A stretch of DNA of 21,606 bases. It comes from JADHUC01 sp964617665. GTDB taxonomy: Bacteria > Planctomycetota > Planctomycetia > Pirellulales > Pirellulaceae. Each line of letters begins with the position of its first letter. Position 1 is the first letter of the stretch. Shown one piece after another: positions 15,946 to 21,606 of this stretch. The notes beneath the pieces were generated by a model, which saw nothing but the letters and a program-made list of their open reading frames with translations, had not been told where the DNA came from and did not search any database. The DNA is taken from positions 1-21,606 of the forward strand of contig CAZUAH010000222.1 of the NCBI GenBank assembly GCA_964617665.1, read 5' to 3'. Made by a program: the position numbers and the translations under genes.

Positions 15946-17784
15946 ATGAACGTGAATATGGACAGACGAACATTTATCCGGATCGTTGGCGGCGCTAGTC
16001 TGACCTCGACTGTTCCGTTTCGATACCTATTCGGAGCCGAAAAGGCAAACCTCTCGACCTCGGGCGTCCTGGTCGAGGCCGCATCTTTCGAGGAGTTGGG
16101 CGGGTGGAAGCTGGACACCCAACATTATCAACAGATGGGCGGCTGTTATCTGCTGGCGCACGGGATGGGCAAGCCCGTGGGCAATGCCAGGACAACGGTC
16201 AATATTCCCCAGGCGGGCACATGGCATGTCTGGGTACGGACACGGAACTGGTGCCCCGGCGATTGGCAGGCCCCCGGGCGGTTCAAGGTGCACATCAACG
16301 GAGCGTCACTGAAGCCGGATTTCGGGGCCCAAGGCGAAAAATGGCATTGGCAAAATGGTGGCGCGATCGAAATTGCATCCCCGGGCAATGTCGAAATTGA
16401 GTTGGAGGATCTGACTGGTTTCGATGGCCGCTGTGATGCGATCTACTTTTCCAAAGAAGCCTCGCCCGTTCTCCCCAGTGATGATCTCGTCGAGTTGGCC
16501 GCCTGGAAGGACCGCCTTGGCGGTCGAGCGGGGAAGGACATCGAAGAGCAAGAATTCGACGTCGTCATTGTAGGCGGCGGTATTTCCGGGTGCGGCGCCG
16601 CGCTAGCGGCCGAATCGCAGGGCCTCAAGGTCGCTCTGATCCAGGATCGTCCCATATTCGGAGGCAACGCCAGCGAGGAAATCCGCGTACACACGATCGG
16701 CATTCCCGGCAAGGGAACCGAGATTCTGGAAACCATCGATACGCCTCACTATCCGAACGGGCACGCCGACGCGATCGAGGCTCAAGCGAAACGCGAAGCG
16801 ACCATGGCTGCCTGCAACGTCGATCTGTTCGCTCATCATGTCGCAATTGGCCTGGAGAAAGTCGGCGACCGGATCGCCAGCGTGGAAGCTCGCGAGGTAA
16901 CCACCGGGATCATCCGCCGATTCCGGGCTCCGGTCTTTATCGACGCGACAGGTGACGGATGGCTGGGGTACTGGGCCGGCGCGGACCATCGTTACGGACG
17001 TGAGACGCACACCGAATTCGGCGAAGTATGGGAGAAGCACGGCGATCTTTGGAGTCCGCACACGCCGGACTACCGTGTGATGGGCAGCAGTGTGCTCTGG
17101 AACTCCCAACGGACAAACGAAGCTTCGGAATTCCCCGAGGTACCCTGGGCAATGCCCGTGGCAAAGAAGCATAGCGCAATCAACGGCGAGTGGTACTGGG
17201 AGTATTCCGCCAATGAGCTGAACCAGATCGACGATGCCGAACGGATCCGCGACCACGTGCTGCGAGCCATCTACGGCTCGTTCGCAAATGCGAAGAAAGA
17301 TCCGAAAAACGCCAATGTCGCTCTCAGATGGGTGGCGTACGTGGCTGGCAAACGGGAATCCCGCCGGCTCATGGGCGACTACATCTACACGATGCGTGAC
17401 ATGATCGAGCGGCGCCAGTTCCCCGACGCGGTGGTGGAGGAGAAACGCGATGTCGATTCCCACTACCAGCGGGCGTTGAAAGGCGATCCATCGGACTTTC
17501 TTTCCACGGCATTGTTTCACAAGACCGGCGGCCTCTACTACATTCCCTTCCGAAGTTTGTATTCCCGAAGCATCAATAACCTGATGATGGCAGGCCGCTG
17601 TTTCAGTTGTTCCCACATCGGATTGTGTGGACCGCGCGTGATGAAGACTTGCGGCCAGATGGGAATTGCCACCGGGTATGCTGCAGCGTTGTGCAAGAAA
17701 CACAACGTGACACCTCGCGAAGTGGGGCGGCAGCATATCAAGGAACTTCGGCAACTCGTGGGCTACGAACCGGCTCCAACTTAG
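15946..17784 (+). CDS. Tat-exported FAD-dependent oxidoreductase with N-terminal beta-sandwich-like domain
   Basis: This 612-residue protein has a Tat signal, D-R-R-T-F-I-R at 6-12 followed by a hydrophobic stretch. Residues of about 42-170 form an extra domain rich in beta strands and Trp (W-H-V-W-V-R-T-R-N-W, W-H-W-Q-N-G-G, L-T-G-F-D-G-R-C-D-A), which looks like a carbohydrate-binding module. The FAD domain begins at D-V-V-I-V-G-G-G-I-S-G (205-215), with G-G-N-A-S-E-E-I-R at 239-247, D-A-T-G-D-G at 333-338 and R-E-S-R-R at 470-474. A Cys-rich segment follows: G-R-C-F-S-C-S-H-I-G-L-C-G at 550-562, then Cys569. It is a paralogue of the leftward oxidoreductase. In-frame starts exist at 15883 (TTG), 15907, 15946 and 15958; 15946 or 15958 fits the Tat signal best. 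The substrate is unknown, and the domain layout suggests oxidation of a glycan or oligosaccharide. The next gene follows after 59 bases. Confidence 0.9.
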   Translation: MNVNMDRRTFIRIVGGASLTSTVPFRYLFGAEKANLSTSGVLVEAASFEELGGWKLDTQHYQQMGGCYLLAHGMGKPVGNARTTVNIPQAGTWHVWVRTRNWCPGDWQAPGRFKVHINGASLKPDFGAQGEKWHWQNGGAIEIASPGNVEIELEDLTGFDGRCDAIYFSKEASPVLPSDDLVELAAWKDRLGGRAGKDIEEQEFDVVIVGGGISGCGAALAAESQGLKVALIQDRPIFGGNASEEIRVHTIGIPGKGTEILETIDTPHYPNGHADAIEAQAKREATMAACNVDLFAHHVAIGLEKVGDRIASVEAREVTTGIIRRFRAPVFIDATGDGWLGYWAGADHRYGRETHTEFGEVWEKHGDLWSPHTPDYRVMGSSVLWNSQRTNEASEFPEVPWAMPVAKKHSAINGEWYWEYSANELNQIDDAERIRDHVLRAIYGSFANAKKDPKNANVALRWVAYVAGKRESRRLMGDYIYTMRDMIERRQFPDAVVEEKRDVDSHYQRALKGDPSDFLSTALFHKTGGLYYIPFRSLYSRSINNLMMAGRCFSCSHIGLCGPRVMKTCGQMGIATGYAAALCKKHNVTPREVGRQHIKELRQLVGYEPAPT

Positions 17785-17843
17785 TGTGACAGATGTCGTA
17801 CCTTTCAGGCGATCCGGTAGCGTGTGTTCGTCACAGACGAACA

Positions 17844-19379
17844 ATGAGCCGACTATTCAGGTTCATTGCTCTATTGCTCCTGCTTGTGTCACCCAGTGCG
17901 GCCAATGCCGAGAAACTCGTCCTCGCACACTATATGACCGACATGGTGCCGCGGACCGATCGGCCGTTGGTTCGCTGGATCGATCCCGAACTGGCGGATC
18001 CTACTGGCAGCACCGCGGCGTTGGGAGGGCTCCACCAGACGGTGCCAATGGCTTCTTTGTATCTGAAAGAAGCCGATCTGACGAAGGCAGTCGATTTTGA
18101 AATACGGGCTGCCCGGCAACTTGGAGTCGACGGCTTTCAGTTCTATTATCCGCTTGGGGACAACACCCGAGCTCTAGAGAAGACCTACAACCAGATCGTT
18201 CGTGAGTTCATCAGGCAGAGCGACACAAGCTATCACGGATTCAAGATCAGCCTCTGTCTTTCTCACCCGCGGACGCACCGGTCGTCCACGGAAGCCGAAC
18301 GAATCGCGTTGTGGAGCCCGCCGATTCGCTCGTTGGTGGAAGCGACGAGAGATTCCCCCGCTTGGTTAAAGTCTGAATCGGGGTCGCTGCTCTTCTATCT
18401 CTGGGTGGGTGATGCGCTGGCCGATGGCGTCAATGGGCGGGCGAACACGCCGGATCAGATCCGCAACGTCGGCCAGGCCTACCGCCGCCTGTCCAACGTG
18501 ATCGGAACGCCGATCGAATACATCTATCAGGTTCGCCGCCCGCAAATCGATCCGCCCTATATCGACAGTATTGTGAAGACTTTTCCAGCGGTCTGGGGCT
18601 GGACTGCAAGTGACGAAAACTTCGAGTTTTGGGGCTACCTGGCCAGGCGATGTCGGGAAGAAGGGTGTGTCTATACCCAGACGGTTTACCCGGACTACTA
18701 CACCTCGAAGGTCTATCGCAAGGGAGATACTAACCACTCGATTCTCTCAACCGATCAAGCAGTCAAAGCGGGGCTCGATGGAATCGAGCGGCACTACCGC
18801 GTTACCAACCTGGCGCAGACGCAGATTCGGCTTCTGCAGCGCGCCATCGACAACGATGTGCCCATTGTCAATTACGTCACGTGGAATGATGCCCCAGAGG
18901 GCCACCACCTCGCGCCCGAGATCAACCACAACTTCGGTCCTGCCCTGCTGCTCAAACATTTCAAGCGACAGTGGCAGTCAGGCGAAACAGAGGTGGTACG
19001 CGACGAAGCGATCGTGTTCTTCAAGAAGTATCGCCACGATGCAAAGCCGAGGTATGCCGTTCATCTCAAGATCAAGAGCGCGAACCAAAGCCTCGCCGAG
19101 GAAGACCGGATCGAACTTGTGACCCTGCTGACCAAGCCGGCGGAATGCTATGTCAACGACCATTCGTTCGGCACGGTTGAAAAGGGCCTGCGAGTCCATT
19201 CCATCCCCAGCCAACCCGGTCCCGTTCGAGTTCGAGCCGTCCGCCACGGACGCCCGATCATTTCCTTCGAGACGCCTCAATCCATCAGTGAGTCACCGCC
19301 GCGAACCGACCGACTCACCTATTCTTACTCCAGCGCGTTTGATCGCGAGTTCGCGCAGTTGTTCATCGCGGAAGACTGA
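17844..19379 (+). CDS. Exported GH71-like glycoside hydrolase
   Basis: This 511-residue protein has a signal peptide (residues 1-22, L-rich core, ending A-N-A). It then shows L-V-L-A-H-Y-M at 25-31, the first barrel strand of the GH71 group (family members are alpha-1,3-glucanases). Further features are G-V-D-G-F-Q-F-Y at 94-101, V-W-G-W-T-A-S-D-E-N-F at 250-260 and the late N-Y-V-T-W-N-D-A-P-E-G-H-H at 343-355, which resembles the T-W-N-D-x-x-E-S-H of GH71. Residues of about 380-511 form a beta-rich C-terminal domain. The ATG at 17844 starts a clean signal peptide, and an in-frame ATG at 17793 would bury it. Both starts have poor ribosome sites, so translation may be coupled to the oxidoreductase 59 bases upstream. 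GH99-like activity is an alternative. The fold is likely; the linkage specificity is uncertain. Confidence 0.78.
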   Translation: MSRLFRFIALLLLLVSPSAANAEKLVLAHYMTDMVPRTDRPLVRWIDPELADPTGSTAALGGLHQTVPMASLYLKEADLTKAVDFEIRAARQLGVDGFQFYYPLGDNTRALEKTYNQIVREFIRQSDTSYHGFKISLCLSHPRTHRSSTEAERIALWSPPIRSLVEATRDSPAWLKSESGSLLFYLWVGDALADGVNGRANTPDQIRNVGQAYRRLSNVIGTPIEYIYQVRRPQIDPPYIDSIVKTFPAVWGWTASDENFEFWGYLARRCREEGCVYTQTVYPDYYTSKVYRKGDTNHSILSTDQAVKAGLDGIERHYRVTNLAQTQIRLLQRAIDNDVPIVNYVTWNDAPEGHHLAPEINHNFGPALLLKHFKRQWQSGETEVVRDEAIVFFKKYRHDAKPRYAVHLKIKSANQSLAEEDRIELVTLLTKPAECYVNDHSFGTVEKGLRVHSIPSQPGPVRVRAVRHGRPIISFETPQSISESPPRTDRLTYSYSSAFDREFAQLFIAED

Positions 19380-19447
19380 GGACTGAAATCGAGGCCGTGT
19401 TGGCGACTGACATCTGAGAAGCACGCCGAACATCAAGGAGAAGGCAA

Positions 19448-21606
19448 ATGATCCGCACCGTAGCTTTCGCGCTGCTTTGCTGCCTCGCGATGCTCTCTGC
19501 CGGTTTGCCGTTGACTTTTGCAGACGACGGCTGGCGATCCTACGAAGTCTACCAGCCGACTATCACACGGCATGCTGTGATCGACGCGCGAACTCACACG
19601 CACAAGTACAACCACTGCTCGACCATCGCATGGTATCAAGACCGCTGGTTCTGTCTGTGGGGAAGCCATGTACCAGTGGGCGAGCACTCGCCCGGTCAGC
19701 GAATGGGCTTCAGTACCAGTCGCGATGGTCGATCGTGGACGCCCATCGAGCGGCTGTTTTCCAATGACAAGTATTGCGAGAATCCCATTCGGTACCCTGA
19801 AGGCAAGGGCCATCAATGGCAGCCAAACCTGGGCGTTGTGGATGGCGAGTTGTGGGTGCTGTGGAATCACGGCGGCAGCGTCCACGACTTCAGGGCAGTG
19901 GACGGCACTCGCAGCAAAGACCTGCGGGGTTTGTACTTTTCGCGACTGAACGGGGCCGACAGCAAGTGGGTAAACCGGCGTCTTGAGTGGGATGGACAAA
20001 CTTGGCCGACTATGGACGGCAAACAGTACTACATGGCCTCGACGCAGAACCTCTATCGCCTGCGCACGGGCCGCGTGCTGGCTCCCGTTACGCTCTATGG
20101 AGGCCGAGAGAGGGCCGAGGACGCACCCGAGTCCGTATCGGGATGGTGGGCCGCAGAGAAGCACAGTGCAGTCATCTACACCGACGATTTGGGCGACACA
20201 TGGCATCTATCATCGACTTGCCAGACTCCCGGTTTCCGTTGGATCCAGTGGGAGCCCACCGTGTGGGAGCGGCCGGACGGATCCGTGATGATGTTTGCAC
20301 GCAACAACACGAATGTGGCCTTGGGGCATCCCAAACCTTCATCGGGCCAGTTTCTGTTGTGGTCGATCAGCCGCGATCAGGGCGAGACGTGGACGCCGCA
20401 CCGGCATGTGCCCATGGAGAGCGTCTGCTCGCGCATGCATGTGGCGCCGTTGGATGGTCGTGGCGTGTGGGAGCCGGCCGAGCCGAATGACGACTTCAAA
20501 GGCCGCCGTCTCGTTATGGTGCACAACGACGCCCCTGGTGCCCTTTGCTCCTGGGGAGCCGCGCGCACTAACTTGGCTTTGTTCTTCACTCGCGGTGGCG
20601 GACTTGACTTTGTAGCCGGAAACAATATCTCCGCCCATCAACCCCGGGTCTGCTATCCGCAGATGTGGCGACGCGACGACACGCTGGCCATCAGCTACAC
20701 CAGTAGCGAGCCGGACTCGCGGTCGATCTACGTCGCGCTGGTTTCGCCATTTCCAGAACCTGATCGTTACTACCTCTTCCCTCGCTTCAATGACGTGCCT
20801 CGACCGGCCCGCCCAGAGCGCGAAGGCGACACATGGGCATTCGACGGTGGCCAGCACGTGGCCATGCGAAATGCCGTCGACCCAGGGAAGGATGGATTCT
20901 CGTTCGGTACTTGGGTGCGGGATCGTGGTACTGGAATGATCCTGGACACACGCGGCAACAACGGCGGCTTTAATATCATGATCGAGTCTAGGGCGATTGG
21001 GGACGAGCAAGGTGAGAGACGCCGCCGGCCGGCCGTATGTATGCTTACCCAGCCGCATGTCTTCGGCCCCTCGCTGCCACTAACGCCTCAAGGCGGATGG
21101 CACTACATCGGTCTGACTGCCAATAACAGGACGGGAGAGGCCGTGTTTTACGTCGACGGCCAGACGGAAACCGTGCGATTCGAGGCGCCCGTGCCTCGGT
21201 CACTGAAGGGTGTAGCACCTCACGTCGGCGCCAAGAGCCTGCCTGCCAGCATGGTGCGGGGACTGACCGGCGACATTCGCTTCGCGGTTCTGTACGCCGG
21301 CCCGGAGTTGAAACCGGAACATCACCGCTGGCTCCACGACCGATTCGCCGGAGAATTTGGACGGTCCAAACTGAACGGCGGTGCGGAGCCGGTCTGCTCG
21401 CCCATCATGTGGATGGACCCGGCTGACGAGGCCGCTTTCGACCGGGATTTCGTTGTGCCAGCAGCAGAGCCTCGCGGCGGCTCGAAAGTCGTCAAGATAG
21501 GCGGACGAGACTTTTTGCGACTGCGCGACAACGGATCGGTCGGCGTGGACTTGGACGAAAATGATCGCAAACGCGGCGACCGCGTGTTTCTCCGTTTCCG
21601 GTTCCA
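19448..21606 (+). CDS. Exported Asp-box propeller plus LamG-like domain protein (3' end outside window)
   Basis: The frame is open from ATG 19448 to the last base, giving 719 residues without a stop, so the gene is cut by the window end. AAGGAG lies 7 bases before the ATG. The signal peptide covers about residues 1-25 (ending T-F-A-D-D). A sialidase-like propeller follows at about 30-435, with Asp boxes S-R-D-G-R-S-W (91-97), T-D-D-L-G-D-T-W (245-252) and S-R-D-Q-G-E-T-W (308-315). Residues of about 463-635 read like a concanavalin/LamG domain: W-A-F-D-G-G-Q-H-V, F-S-F-G-T-W-V, G-W-H-Y-I-G-L-T, A-V-F-Y-V-D-G-Q. A further Asp-rich segment starts near 650. LamG-like domains commonly bind carbohydrate, so this may be a substrate-anchored glycan-active protein. 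No F/Y-R-I-P motif was seen. It lies 68 bases after the GH71-like gene, probably in one operon. Confidence 0.85.
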   Translation, partial: MIRTVAFALLCCLAMLSAGLPLTFADDGWRSYEVYQPTITRHAVIDARTHTHKYNHCSTIAWYQDRWFCLWGSHVPVGEHSPGQRMGFSTSRDGRSWTPIERLFSNDKYCENPIRYPEGKGHQWQPNLGVVDGELWVLWNHGGSVHDFRAVDGTRSKDLRGLYFSRLNGADSKWVNRRLEWDGQTWPTMDGKQYYMASTQNLYRLRTGRVLAPVTLYGGRERAEDAPESVSGWWAAEKHSAVIYTDDLGDTWHLSSTCQTPGFRWIQWEPTVWERPDGSVMMFARNNTNVALGHPKPSSGQFLLWSISRDQGETWTPHRHVPMESVCSRMHVAPLDGRGVWEPAEPNDDFKGRRLVMVHNDAPGALCSWGAARTNLALFFTRGGGLDFVAGNNISAHQPRVCYPQMWRRDDTLAISYTSSEPDSRSIYVALVSPFPEPDRYYLFPRFNDVPRPARPEREGDTWAFDGGQHVAMRNAVDPGKDGFSFGTWVRDRGTGMILDTRGNNGGFNIMIESRAIGDEQGERRRRPAVCMLTQPHVFGPSLPLTPQGGWHYIGLTANNRTGEAVFYVDGQTETVRFEAPVPRSLKGVAPHVGAKSLPASMVRGLTGDIRFAVLYAGPELKPEHHRWLHDRFAGEFGRSKLNGGAEPVCSPIMWMDPADEAAFDRDFVVPAAEPRGGSKVVKIGGRDFLRLRDNGSVGVDLDENDRKRGDRVFLRFRF

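Noticed and set aside
16603..17844. Minus-strand open frame (413 codons) opposite the FAD oxidoreductase
   Set aside because: The sense strand carries FAD motifs throughout; the antisense frame is a compositional shadow.
19433..20206. Minus-strand frame of 257 codons over the start of the last gene
   Set aside because: The plus-strand frame is open to the window end with signal peptide, Asp boxes and a strong ribosome site.
1..21606. Mobile element, CRISPR array, tRNA or att-site signatures
   Set aside because: No transposase or integrase motifs, no regularly spaced repeats and no cloverleaf-like sequence were found on reading both strands.

Overview
The window looks like a stretch of chromosome from a planctomycete, most likely of the Pirellulales type. 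This is an inference from content: two exported S1-type sulfatases, an exported PQQ-like propeller with the W-x-x-F-R-G-P-N-G-x-G start common in that phylum, three Asp-box (BNR) propellers, two Tat-exported FAD oxidoreductases of the PF12831 kind, and moderately GC-rich DNA. Verrucomicrobiota or Lentisphaerota remain possible. No rRNA, tRNA, CRISPR, transposase, integrase or phage gene was seen.

Region 1 (1-9288, all plus strand): the 3' part of a GH95-type alpha-L-fucosidase/galactosidase; an L-rhamnose/H+ symporter (rhaT); a 71-residue ORF that looks like the severed C-terminal tail of another six-hairpin glycosidase; an exported PQQ-like propeller; sulfatase 1; an alpha/beta-hydrolase esterase; an Asp-box propeller; sulfatase 2. 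Gaps are mostly under 150 bases. The gene set suggests extracytoplasmic breakdown of a sulfated, possibly acylated, deoxyhexose-containing polysaccharide, with uptake of a released deoxyhexose.

Region 2 (9289-12931): one large cytoplasmic protein of unknown family on the minus strand (9422-11407). It is separated by a 474-base divergent intergenic region from a plus-strand nucleoside-hydrolase-like protein that carries a signal peptide.

Region 3 (12932-21606): a divergent pair of transcription units. Leftward runs an Asp-box propeller followed after one base by a Tat-exported FAD oxidoreductase. Rightward runs a Tat-exported FAD oxidoreductase with an N-terminal beta-sandwich-like domain, then a GH71-like glycosidase, then a propeller plus LamG-like protein cut by the window end. 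The 337-base region between the units holds a nested palindrome that could be an operator.

All recognised enzymes except the transporter and the unknown 661-residue protein appear to be exported; the export of the 5'-truncated GH95 enzyme cannot be seen. No regulator, SusC/SusD pair, formylglycine-generating enzyme or sugar catabolic gene lies in the window, so those functions must be elsewhere. The best candidates for undescribed biology are the oxidoreductase/propeller divergon, the unknown 661-residue protein and the exported nucleoside-hydrolase-like protein.
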